This document shows, piece after piece, positions 36,217-44,345 of a DNA stretch of 64,000 bases. How positions within the stretch are numbered: position 1 is the first letter of the stretch; each line of letters starts with the position of its first letter. The translations under genes and the position numbers were made by a program. Source of the DNA: Bacteroidota bacterium (GTDB taxonomy: Bacteria; Bacteroidota; Bacteroidia; Chitinophagales; Chitinophagaceae); NCBI GenBank assembly GCA_023386555.1, contig JAEWJK010000009.1, forward strand, positions 62,001 through 126,000, written 5' to 3'. The notes under the pieces were generated by a model, which was not told the origin of the DNA, searched no databases, and saw nothing but the letters and a program-made list of their open reading frames with translations.

Positions 36217-37560
36217 AATTACTTCATCTGCGATCTTGATTGCTTCACTAATTATTGCCAATCCCTCATCAATCTGTTCTTTTGTTACACATAATGGTGG
36301 AGCAATAAAAACATAACTCCATCTCACAAAAGTGTACATGCCTAACTCTCTGATCTTTGCTGCTACTTTATTCATCACAGCCATATCCGCAGCACCAGCA
36401 TTAAAAGGTGCCATGGGTTCTTTGGTCTCCCTGTTCTTCACCAGTTCAATGCAACCCAACAATCCTGTATTTCGCCAGTCACCGATGGATGGATGTTTTT
36501 GTTTTAGTTTCTCAACCTGTTGATCAAGATACTTGCTCATCTCTCTTGTATTTTCTATCAGATTTTCATCTTCATAGATCTGTAATGTTTCCAAAGCTGC
36601 AGCACAACTAACAGGATGAGCTGAGTAAGTAAGACCCAATGGCAAAACCTGGTCATCAAACTTAGATGCTATCTTATCACTCACCATTAAACAACCAAAA
36701 GGCAGGTAACCACAGGTAAGACCTTTTGCCATACAGATCATATCCGGAATGATATCATGATTTTCAAATCCAAACCATTTTCCTGTTCTGCCAAAGCCAC
36801 TCATCACTTCATCGGCGATCAATAAAATGCCATGCTTGTTACATATTTCCCTTACTGCTTTTAAATAACCTACCGGGTATTGTAAACATCCTGAAGAACC
36901 ACTTTCACCTTCTAATAAAATTGCAGCTATGTTATTCGGACTTTCATAAGCAATGATTCTTTCCAGAGAAGCCACCGAATCTTTCAACAAATGCTCTTCA
37001 CTATATTCATATCTGTATGCATAAGGAAGATCGAAGTGAACAAAGTTGGGAGCCTGCTGTCCATCCATAGGTAATCGTCGAGGATCACCGCTGGCACTCA
37101 TTGCTCCGTAAGATGAACCATGATAAGATTGATATCGGGTTAATATCTTGTGACGACCTGTATATAATCTCGCAAGTTTAATGGCATTTTCAATTGAAGT
37201 TGCTCCACACAAAGTGAAGAATGCTTTGTTCAGATCACCTGGACAAATCTCAGCCAGTTTCTTTCCCAGGTCACCACGAACTTTTGTAACACAACTCGGA
37301 GTAACATAAGCCACTTCCTGCATTTGTTTCACCACAGCATCAGTTACACGTTGGTTACCATGACCAATATTCACATTCATCAGTCCACTCGAAAAATCGA
37401 GGTATGGTTTGCCATCATAATCGTATAAATAAACACCTTTTGCATGTTGAACAGCAATCGGGTTCAATCCACTTTGTTTACTCCAGCTAAACAAAGTATA
37501 ATCAAGATTATCCTGGATAATTTCTTTGGTGTTCGATTTTGAGATCAGTGTTTCTAACAT
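36205..37560 (-). CDS. Class III aminotransferase, probable beta-alanine aminotransferase
   Basis: 451 residues. PLP-site motifs: GATSIENAIKLAR, LLIADEVMSGFGRTGKWFGFENHDIIPD with the PLP Asp, and CMAKGLTCGYLPFG with the Schiff-base Lys. In this context it most likely converts beta-alanine to malonate semialdehyde using pyruvate or 2-oxoglutarate. The last residues, Glu-His-Gly, and the stop TGA are encoded by GAACACGGATGA, which is the terminal sequence of element B, so the original 3' end was probably altered by the insertion. Other omega-amino acids are possible substrates. Confidence 0.9.
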   Translation of the reverse strand: MLETLISKSNTKEIIQDNLDYTLFSWSKQSGLNPIAVQHAKGVYLYDYDGKPYLDFSSGLMNVNIGHGNQRVTDAVVKQMQEVAYVTPSCVTKVRGDLGKKLAEICPGDLNKAFFTLCGATSIENAIKLARLYTGRHKILTRYQSYHGSSYGAMSASGDPRRLPMDGQQAPNFVHFDLPYAYRYEYSEEHLLKDSVASLERIIAYESPNNIAAILLEGESGSSGCLQYPVGYLKAVREICNKHGILLIADEVMSGFGRTGKWFGFENHDIIPDMICMAKGLTCGYLPFGCLMVSDKIASKFDDQVLPLGLTYSAHPVSCAAALETLQIYEDENLIENTREMSKYLDQQVEKLKQKHPSIGDWRNTGLLGCIELVKNRETKEPMAPFNAGAADMAVMNKVAAKIRELGMYTFVRWSYVFIAPPLCVTKEQIDEGLAIISEAIKIADEVIEHG

Positions 37561-37638
37561 GAGTTTATTTTTTATGATGCCAACTTTTGATTTTCCATAG
37601 CGTCGTCCGTTGTGTCACTCACTTGTACTTTCTGAACA

Positions 37639-38175
37639 TTATTCATCAGGCTTAAATCCAAATCGTTTCCGCTGCTGTTGTGGTGGATTCAGCAATTGCC
37701 TTAAAGCTTTGAATATTGTGGCAATGTCTTTCTTATTATTTGTTACTTCTAACTCCATCTTTTCAACCTTCAGTAAAATCTCTTTGTTGGTCACCAGCAT
37801 TTCTTTCATTTTAGTGAATATCCTGATGATCTGAATGTGCACCTGGATGGCAACTTTACTATTTAATACTCCTGAAAGCATGGAGACACCTTGCTCAGTA
37901 AAAGCCATCGGCATATATCTGATGCCTCCCCAACTTGAGGTGCCAAATTGGCTTCTCAAATCTTTAAATTCATCTGGCGTAAGCTCAAACATAAAGTCTG
38001 AAGGGAAACGGTCTATATTTCTTCTTACTTGTCTTTTTAATTGTCCTGTCTCCACATGATATAATTCGGCAAGATCGAAATCAAGCATTACATTTTGACC
38101 ACGGATCATGTAGATTTTATTCATTACTACCTGGTCTGGTAAAGAGGATTGTATTTGCTTTTTAGATTTAGGCAT
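37639..38175 (-). CDS. ORF6N-domain DNA-binding-type protein, cargo of element D
   Basis: 178 residues from the ATG at 38175; a GTG at 38184 is in frame. Residues about 14-100 form an ORF6N domain: NKIYMIRGQNVMLDFDLAELYHVETG, QLKRQVRRNIDRFPSDFMFEL and GGIRYMPMAFTEQGVSMLSGVL. The C-terminal part is coiled-coil-like (EILLKVEKMELEVTNNKKD) and ends with a basic tail QQQRKRFGFKP. ORF6N domains occur in phage antirepressor-like proteins and in many stand-alone bacterial genes with unknown role. It is on the same strand as the surrounding pyrimidine genes. Confidence 0.88.
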   Translation of the reverse strand: MPKSKKQIQSSLPDQVVMNKIYMIRGQNVMLDFDLAELYHVETGQLKRQVRRNIDRFPSDFMFELTPDEFKDLRSQFGTSSWGGIRYMPMAFTEQGVSMLSGVLNSKVAIQVHIQIIRIFTKMKEMLVTNKEILLKVEKMELEVTNNKKDIATIFKALRQLLNPPQQQRKRFGFKPDE

Positions 38176-38229
38176 GACCTGCACTATTTATGAACCCGAA
38201 CTTTATTCTATTATTCCATTTTTATTTGA

Positions 38230-38246
38230 GGTCACAATTTGTGACC
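38230..38246. promoter_or_regulatory. Perfect palindrome, candidate operator of the ORF6N gene
   Basis: GGTCACAA-T-TTGTGACC: 8-bp perfect arms around one base, about 55 bp upstream of the ORF6N start and inside element D. The form fits a dimeric repressor site; self-control by ORF6N is a guess. Confidence 0.5.
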
Positions 38247-38367
38247 ACATATTTATTTTAGCTGCCAAATGTTCCAACTGTACAAGTGAGTGACACAACG
38301 GATGATGCCATGAAATACCTCAGCGGGCTAAATAATTAATGACTCATAACTCTAAACGTTACATTCA

Positions 38368-39825
38368 TCAACTCATCCAATTCACCCCAGCCTCAGGATT
38401 CCATTTTGTTGTACTCTTCTTCAACTTCGTCCAGAATTCAATCGAGCTTTTACCTGTAATATCACCCACACCAAACTTGCTTTCATTCCATCCACCAAAA
38501 CTAAAAGGCTCACGGGGAACAGGTACACCAACGTTCACTCCAATCATTCCTGCACTGGCTCTTTCCATAATGTAACGGGCCGCTCCACCATTTTGCGTGA
38601 ACACACTTGCAGCATTACCGTAAGGATTCGCATTTTCAATGGCTAAAGCCTCATCAACAGTTTTCGTTCGCATGATGCTGATAACAGGACCAAAAATTTC
38701 TTCCGTTGCAACAGCCATATCAGGCTTTACCCAATCAATTACTGTTGGACCAACATAAGTTCCTTTTTCTTTACCGCTGACTTTAGTATTTCTGCCATCA
38801 ACCAAAACCTTTGCTCCAAGTTGCTCGGCTTCGGTGATGTATCTTTCAATTCTTTCCTGCGATTCTTTGTTGATGACTGCTCCAAGGTTTTCTCCCGGAA
38901 CAATTTTTCTGGCTTCATCACATATTTTATCAATGATGTTATCAATATCACCTACACCGATCATTGCAGATGCTGCCATACATCTTTGTCCGGCACAACC
39001 ACTCATACTTGCTGCAACATTTTGTGCCGTCATTCCGGGAATAGCATCCGGCAAAACCATTAAATGATTTTTTGCTCCACCCAAAGCCAATGCTCTTTTG
39101 TAATTATGGGTTGCTCGCTGGTAAACAATCTTAGCAACTTTTGTTGATCCAACAAATGAAACTGCTTCAATATGTGGATGATCACAAATAGCTTCAACGA
39201 TCTCGACATCTCCATGAACAATATTGAAAACGCCATCAGGTAATCCGGCTTCTTTTAACAACTCGGCAATTTTGCCGCAACACAAAGGCACTTTTTCTGA
39301 TGGCTTCATGATCATACAATTACCAAGAGCAATTGCATTAGGCAAAGTCCAGTTAGGAACCATTGCAGGAAAGTTGAAGGGAACGATAGAGGCAACCACT
39401 CCTAAAGGCACATGTTCAGTTCTGCATTCAACACCTTTACTTACTTCCAGAATTTCACCTGTTACTAATTGTGGGAGAGAGGTAGCAAACTCTGTAAGTT
39501 CAATGCACTTTTCTATTTCAGCGATGGATTCGCCAATAGTCTTTCCATTTTCTTCAGTACATAATTCGGCTAATTCCTGTAGATGTTTTTCGAGAAGGGT
39601 TTTATAGCGAAAGAAAACCTGTACTCTTTCTTTTATAGGTGTTTTACTCCATGATGGAAACGCAGCTTTCGCCGCTTTTACTGCAGCATTAAGATCATTA
39701 TTCGTTGACATCGGAACTGTAGAAAGCAATGTTCCATCAACTGGAGAAATTACATCTAACGTTTTATCGGAAGAGGCAGCAACAAATTTTCCGTTGATAA
39801 AATTCTGAACGGCAGAATACTTCAT
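38368..39825 (-). CDS. mmsA: CoA-acylating (methyl)malonate-semialdehyde dehydrogenase
   Basis: 485 residues from the ATG at 39825 (MKYSAVQNFINGKF). Upstream in-frame codons back to 39912 do not resemble the family. Aldehyde dehydrogenase fold: NAD region VPFNFPAMVP, VSFVGSTKVAK, and the nucleophile Cys282 in GCAGQRCMAAS, the MmsA/IolA signature. It turns malonate semialdehyde into acetyl-CoA and CO2, completing uracil breakdown. First gene of the cluster. The position I align with a conserved substrate/CoA-binding Arg (RGIENVEFA in B. subtilis, from memory) reads Lys106. Confidence 0.92.
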   Translation of the reverse strand: MKYSAVQNFINGKFVAASSDKTLDVISPVDGTLLSTVPMSTNNDLNAAVKAAKAAFPSWSKTPIKERVQVFFRYKTLLEKHLQELAELCTEENGKTIGESIAEIEKCIELTEFATSLPQLVTGEILEVSKGVECRTEHVPLGVVASIVPFNFPAMVPNWTLPNAIALGNCMIMKPSEKVPLCCGKIAELLKEAGLPDGVFNIVHGDVEIVEAICDHPHIEAVSFVGSTKVAKIVYQRATHNYKRALALGGAKNHLMVLPDAIPGMTAQNVAASMSGCAGQRCMAASAMIGVGDIDNIIDKICDEARKIVPGENLGAVINKESQERIERYITEAEQLGAKVLVDGRNTKVSGKEKGTYVGPTVIDWVKPDMAVATEEIFGPVISIMRTKTVDEALAIENANPYGNAASVFTQNGGAARYIMERASAGMIGVNVGVPVPREPFSFGGWNESKFGVGDITGKSSIEFWTKLKKSTTKWNPEAGVNWMS

Positions 39826-39949
39826 AAGGCAGTATGTTCTTGGTTTTGGTGAAAATGCAAGAGAAAATTTATGCATTTTTCCAGAAACAGCCAAGAAACA
39901 CTGGCTTCGCAAGTGGTTTGTATCAGGAAAATATTAGAAAAGAAGACGA

Positions 39950-40819
39950 TTAATCGTCTAACAAACCGGCTAATTGAAGTAATTCATCTTTTTTATAAGC
40001 ATCACGATCAGAATCGAAGCATTTGGCCAACTCTTCTATCAATACCTGGATGATTCGCTTATGTGTTAACGGTTTAAAGAATGATGCTGCAGGATGAACA
40101 TCAATCCTTTTAAAATAACTATCTACTTCTTTATTGGTGAAAATGCCACCATTCACCACATCAATATAAAAATGTATTTTCTGTTGCGGATTATGGTGTT
40201 TAGATGGATCGTAATCGCTGTGAAAAAATGCAAGGATGAATTGTTTGGGGATGTTGATCACTTTAATAGGAATATCGAGTAACTCACACATTACCTGGTA
40301 AACGATTCCGTTGGAAATTGTATTTCCTTTTTTGCTTTCAATTACTTTATGAACAAAGAATTCATCAGGGTTTTGATAATTAACCTCATTACCCTTTAGA
40401 TTGTAATAATTATAAATGATGCTGGATAAAACATTTGCCTGCTCAAGAGGAGTGAGGAAGCTGTTTAATTCGAGCCAGATATTCCTACGGATCTTTTCTA
40501 TTTCCTGCAATACAGGTGTAGTATGCAGATCGGGATATTGAAATTTACTAACCAGCATCGCTCCAACCAACAGATCATGATAAGCACCGTCTCTCCATTC
40601 TTTTATATCATTCGTGAGATCTGTATAATGAAGCCTGTGAATAAGCATTTCTACTCTTTCCTGCACGTCCGGACTTAAGGTAGTTTCCCAAAGATTTTCG
40701 AGATTAGGAATAATTCCTTTACCATAACCGATGATCTTGCTTGATACGGTTGTATATACCTCCTCATCAGGATCATCTATTAGTGTGAACAAGGCGTTCA
40801 ATTCTTTGGTTTCCTGCAT
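39950..40819 (-). CDS. Transglutaminase-like (SirB1 N-terminal type) protein
   Basis: 289 residues. Helical N-terminal region with HEAT-like pattern (about 1-70), then a Transglut_core2 / SirB1-like segment: NPDEFFVHKVIESKKGNTISNGIVYQVMCELLDIPIKVINIPKQFILAF (about 147-195), where SirB1 family proteins carry a conserved GxPxHF-like block. Reaction unknown; many members lack a full triad. Independent of the pyrimidine cluster, 124 bp upstream of mmsA on the same strand. The 197-bp gap on its other side holds the topA terminator. Confidence 0.78.
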   Translation of the reverse strand: MQETKELNALFTLIDDPDEEVYTTVSSKIIGYGKGIIPNLENLWETTLSPDVQERVEMLIHRLHYTDLTNDIKEWRDGAYHDLLVGAMLVSKFQYPDLHTTPVLQEIEKIRRNIWLELNSFLTPLEQANVLSSIIYNYYNLKGNEVNYQNPDEFFVHKVIESKKGNTISNGIVYQVMCELLDIPIKVINIPKQFILAFFHSDYDPSKHHNPQQKIHFYIDVVNGGIFTNKEVDSYFKRIDVHPAASFFKPLTHKRIIQVLIEELAKCFDSDRDAYKKDELLQLAGLLDD

Positions 40820-40962
40820 AGGTCAAAAATTTGAGATGCAAACACTTGATATCGGTAAGACAGGAAATGTTCGTTCATCTATATTCAAACTACGCTAATT
40901 TTCTGCCAAATTCATAGAACAAGTTATTCTATGGGTGTGAATTACTAAAGCATATGTTCATA

Positions 40963-40999
40963 AAGAATAAAAAACCTGTTGAGTGTCTCAACAGGTTAA
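40963..40999 (-). terminator. Intrinsic terminator of topA
   Basis: On the minus strand AACCTGTTGAG, loop of 3, CTCAACAGGTT, then a T-run: an 11-bp perfect stem 18 bases after the topA stop. Confidence 0.92.
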
Positions 41000-41016
41000 T
41001 CATTATTACAGTTTGA

Positions 41017-43605
41017 TTATTTCTTCTTCGGTGAAGATTTCTTAGCAGTTTTAGTTGCAGTTTTCTTTGCAGCGGATTTTTTAGCTGCTTTCTTAACCGG
41101 TTTGCTGAAAGCTCCGGGAATTTGTTGTTCAATCATTTTCTTAACATCATCTACCGAAACATCTCTTAGGTCATCTGCTGTCAACCTGTTTCCATCAACT
41201 TTTTTACCAAGTTTCAGCATTTTTTTGCCAAATCTGATAAACGGACCCCAACGACCATTTTCAATTGATATCTTTTCTGCCGGCCATTGTTGAATGTATC
41301 GGTTAGATTCTTTCTCCAGCTTTTTATCAACCAGCTCTTCAATATCTTTTTGTGAAAGGTTATCAAAGTTGTAAGCCCTCGGAACATTTATAAACAAATC
41401 ACCCCATTTTATAAAAGGACCGAATCTTCCTTTTCCTTTAGTTACCGGTACATCTTTATAATGTGCAATGGGTGCATCGGCTTTTTGTTTTTCATTGATT
41501 AATTGAACGGCTCTTTCCATATCAACTGCCATTGCATCTTCACCTCGAGGAATGGAGATGAATTGTTCACCAAACTTCACGTAAGGACCAAACCTGCCAA
41601 CACCAATAGATACTTCCTGTCCTTCATGTTCACCTAAGGTTTTCGGCAGTTGGAAAAGTTCCATTGCTTCTTCGTATGTGATCGTTTCAATGCTTTGGTT
41701 GGGTTTCAGTTTAGCAAAACGTGGTTTTCCCTCTTCGTTGTTCGAATCACCTATCTGAACCATTGGTCCAAACCTTCCCATCCTGGCGATAACTTTTTTT
41801 CCTGTTTCTGCATCGGTTCCTAATTCTCTTTCTCCGCTGGCTCTTTCTGCAGTTTCGATGGTTTTCTCCACATCTTTTTTAAATGGCAGGTAAAAATGAT
41901 CGACCATCTTGTTCCATTGCTGTTTGCCCTGGGCTATTTCGTCAAACTCATTTTCAATTCTCGCCGTAAAGCTGTAGTCCATTATATCATCAAAGTACTG
42001 GCTGAGGAAGTCAGTAACTACTAAACCAAGATCGGTAGGGAAGAGCTTTGCTTTTTCCGCACCAGTGTTTTCCTGTTCTGTTTGTTTGGTGATGGTGTCT
42101 GATTTCAATCTTAAAACCCTGAAGTTTCTTTTAGTACCCTCTTTATCTTTTTTCTCAACATAACCTCTTTTCTGAATGGTTGAAATGGTTGGGGCATAAG
42201 TCGAAGGTCTACCAATTCCGAGTTCCTCCAGTTTTTTTACCAGGGCAGCTTCTGTATATCTTGGTGCAGGTCTGGAGAATCTTTCCGTTGCTTTCATTTC
42301 TTTAAAATCCAGTACCTGATCTGTTCTTAAAGGAGGAAGCACAGCATTGTCAGCATCATCTTCATTCACCTCATCATCGTCTTTATCTTCCATATAAACC
42401 TTCAGGAAGCCATCAAATTTCAATACTTCACCTTGAGCAGTTAATTCTTCTTTATTTGTTGATATTGAAATTTTTGCAATCGTTTTCTCTAATTCCGCAT
42501 CAGCCATTTGAGAAGCCATTGTGCGTTTCCAGATGAGTTCATATAATCTTTTGGCGTCAGCATCATCCACCGTCAGATTGCTCATGTATGTCGGCCTGAT
42601 CGCTTCGTGAGCTTCCTGGGCATTTGAACTTTTGTTTTTGTACTTACGAAACTGAAAGTATTTTGAGTTAAACTGTTTATTTATCTGACTTTCAATATCA
42701 TTTACGGCTGTATCGCTTAAATTTACGCTATCGGTTCTCATATAAGTAATGTAACCGCTTTCGTATAACTTCTGGGCAATGATCATCGTTCGGCTAACAC
42801 TATAGCCCAATTTTCTACTTGCTTCCTGCTGTAGTGTTGAAGTAGTAAAAGGAGCTGATGGTGAGCGTTTTGTAGGCTTTATCTGAATATCTGAAACAGT
42901 ATATTTTGCACCCTTGCAGCTTTCTAAAAATGTGGTTGCATCATCAACGTTATTTCGTTTCGATGCTTCTGCTTTAAAGCTGATGCTGCGTTTGTTAGCA
43001 TCTTCAGCTGAGAATAACGCTTCAATTTTAAAGCTGCTGGTTGGTTTAAATTGGTTGATCTCTCTTTCTCTTTCCGCAATTAATCTTACCGCCACACTTT
43101 GAACTCTTCCTGCACTTAGAGAACTGCCCATGCTGATCTTTCTCCATAATACTGGACTTAACTCAAAACCCACAATTCTATCTAAAACCCTTCTTGCTTG
43201 TTGAGCATTTACCAGGTTCATATCCAATAACCTGGGAGATTCAACTGCTTTTTTAATTGCCGGTTTAGTGATCTCATGAAAGACGATTCTTTTGGTGGTT
43301 TTAGGATCAAGACCCAACACTTCACAAAGATGCCAGCTGATAGCTTCTCCTTCACGGTCCTCATCCGTTGCCAGCCAAACTTCACTTTTTTTAGCAATCT
43401 TCTTTAAGTCGTTGACAACCCTTTCTTTATCTTCCGGTACAATATATCTTGGCTGATATCCTTTCTCCACATCAATGCCCATTGCATTTTTCTCCAGATC
43501 ACGGATATGGCCATAACAACTTTTCACCTCAAAATCGCTTCCGAGGATTTTTTCAATCGTTTTTGCTTTCGCCGGAGACTCTACTATCAATAAATTCTTA
43601 GCCAT
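41017..43605 (-). CDS. topA: DNA topoisomerase I
   Basis: 862 residues. TOPRIM domain at the N-terminus (LLIVESPAKAKTIEKILG), DEDREGEAISWHL metal site near 80, active-site Tyr in SGYITYMRTDSVNLSD near 292. Instead of the C-terminal Cys4 zinc ribbons of E. coli TopA, residues about 600-800 hold four repeats around GRFGP (ARMGRFGPMVQIG, GVGRFGPYVKFG, GKGRFGPFIKWG, ENGRWGPFIRFG). The end is a Lys/Ala-rich basic tail. It relaxes negative supercoils. A repeat arm (copy f) lies directly upstream. Confidence 0.96.
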   Translation of the reverse strand: MAKNLLIVESPAKAKTIEKILGSDFEVKSCYGHIRDLEKNAMGIDVEKGYQPRYIVPEDKERVVNDLKKIAKKSEVWLATDEDREGEAISWHLCEVLGLDPKTTKRIVFHEITKPAIKKAVESPRLLDMNLVNAQQARRVLDRIVGFELSPVLWRKISMGSSLSAGRVQSVAVRLIAEREREINQFKPTSSFKIEALFSAEDANKRSISFKAEASKRNNVDDATTFLESCKGAKYTVSDIQIKPTKRSPSAPFTTSTLQQEASRKLGYSVSRTMIIAQKLYESGYITYMRTDSVNLSDTAVNDIESQINKQFNSKYFQFRKYKNKSSNAQEAHEAIRPTYMSNLTVDDADAKRLYELIWKRTMASQMADAELEKTIAKISISTNKEELTAQGEVLKFDGFLKVYMEDKDDDEVNEDDADNAVLPPLRTDQVLDFKEMKATERFSRPAPRYTEAALVKKLEELGIGRPSTYAPTISTIQKRGYVEKKDKEGTKRNFRVLRLKSDTITKQTEQENTGAEKAKLFPTDLGLVVTDFLSQYFDDIMDYSFTARIENEFDEIAQGKQQWNKMVDHFYLPFKKDVEKTIETAERASGERELGTDAETGKKVIARMGRFGPMVQIGDSNNEEGKPRFAKLKPNQSIETITYEEAMELFQLPKTLGEHEGQEVSIGVGRFGPYVKFGEQFISIPRGEDAMAVDMERAVQLINEKQKADAPIAHYKDVPVTKGKGRFGPFIKWGDLFINVPRAYNFDNLSQKDIEELVDKKLEKESNRYIQQWPAEKISIENGRWGPFIRFGKKMLKLGKKVDGNRLTADDLRDVSVDDVKKMIEQQIPGAFSKPVKKAAKKSAAKKTATKTAKKSSPKKK

Positions 43606-43611
43606 TCAGTT

Positions 43612-43690
43612 TGTTTTATGGAGCCAACTTTTTATCTATAATCAGCTTTACTTGCGTCGCACTCTTATACAAGTGAAGCATCGCTCAGCT
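43612..43690 (+). repeat. Dispersed repeat arm, copy f (GYGTCRC family)
   Basis: GTTTTATGGAGCCAACTTTT, then CTTTACTT and core GCGTCGC at 43654-43660. The outer end faces the topA start. The following ACAAGTGAAGCATCGC looks like a decayed opposing arm. Rest of the 303-bp gap to ccmE: AT-rich DNA with a promoter-like box at 43881. Confidence 0.65.
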
Positions 43691-43880
43691 GTTTTTGAGT
43701 AGTGCAATATTAGGGTTTCCGTTTAAATCGAAAAAAATGTGTGAAGTCTTACAAGTTCCTTTAATAAATTTCCAAACGTGGTTTTAATTCTCAAATAGGC
43801 TGTTTGAATTGTTAAGAACATCTTTTTTCTTTTAACAATCGGTGTGATCATACTCATCTATTACAGATGTTTTTTTGAAC

Positions 43881-43888
43881 TACTTTTG
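43881..43888 (+). promoter_or_regulatory. Candidate -7 box for ccmE-ccmF
   Basis: TACTTTTG is a perfect TAnnTTTG box 20 bases before the ccmE start. No TTG at -33 spacing. Confidence 0.4.
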
Positions 43889-43908
43889 CCGCAGTTTAAG
43901 CGATTCAC

Positions 43909-44319
43909 ATGAAGAAGACCCACATCATCCTGCTTGTTTTAATTGCTGCATCTATCGCTACACTTATTAGCTTCATGGGTAATGTAACAACGTATGAAAC
44001 AGTATCTTCTGCAAGAGAGAAAGAGGGAAAATTCGTAAATCTCGTGGCGAAGTTAGACATGAGCCAACCAATGGAATATGACCCGGTAAAAAATCCAAAC
44101 TACCTGACTTTTACGGCTATCGATACATTAGGTCAATCTATAAAAGTGGTGTATAGAAATACCAAACCCACCGATATGGAGAAAAGTGAAAGACTAGTGT
44201 TGAAAGGTGAGGTGAACGGAGATCATTTTGAATGTAAAGACATTCTTTTAAAGTGCCCTTCCAAATACAAAGATGATATAGAACAGGCTAAAAAGAACTT
44301 AGAAACGACTTCGAAATAA
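43909..44319 (+). CDS. ccmE: Cytochrome c maturation protein CcmE, Cys variant
   Basis: 136 residues: one N-terminal membrane anchor (7-24) and an OB-fold periplasmic domain. Family marks are NLVAKLDMSQPMEYDP, KVVYRNTKPTDM and LVLKGEVNGDHFECKDILLKC. The haem-attachment site, HxxxY in E. coli, reads C116-P-S-K-Y120, i.e. the CxxxY form described from some other lineages. CcmE carries haem to the CcmF lyase, encoded 26 bp downstream. Operon with ccmF. Confidence 0.93.
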   Translation: MKKTHIILLVLIAASIATLISFMGNVTTYETVSSAREKEGKFVNLVAKLDMSQPMEYDPVKNPNYLTFTAIDTLGQSIKVVYRNTKPTDMEKSERLVLKGEVNGDHFECKDILLKCPSKYKDDIEQAKKNLETTSK

Positions 44320-44345
44320 TTATACAGACTACATACTGCTGATTG

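Larger units (their letters stand above)
37568..38335. mobile_element. Element D: ORF6N gene between inverted GYGTCRC-family arms
   Basis: Left arm d (37568-37640) and right arm e (38271-38335) are inverted copies: from CCATAGCGTCGTCC inward, 35 of 43 bases agree, with GTGTCACTCACTTGTAC identical. Cores are at 37612-37618 and 38290-38296. They enclose only the ORF6N gene and its palindromic upstream site. Both arms belong to the dispersed family also found singly or as empty pairs elsewhere in the window. The stop codon of ORF6N is at the inner edge of arm d. Mobility is inferred. Confidence 0.62.

Noticed and set aside
29700..38335. Idea that the small genes A, B and D are a toxin-antitoxin or phage island
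   Set aside because: Each stands alone with its own repeat ends; there is no partner gene, integrase, att site or phage gene nearby.
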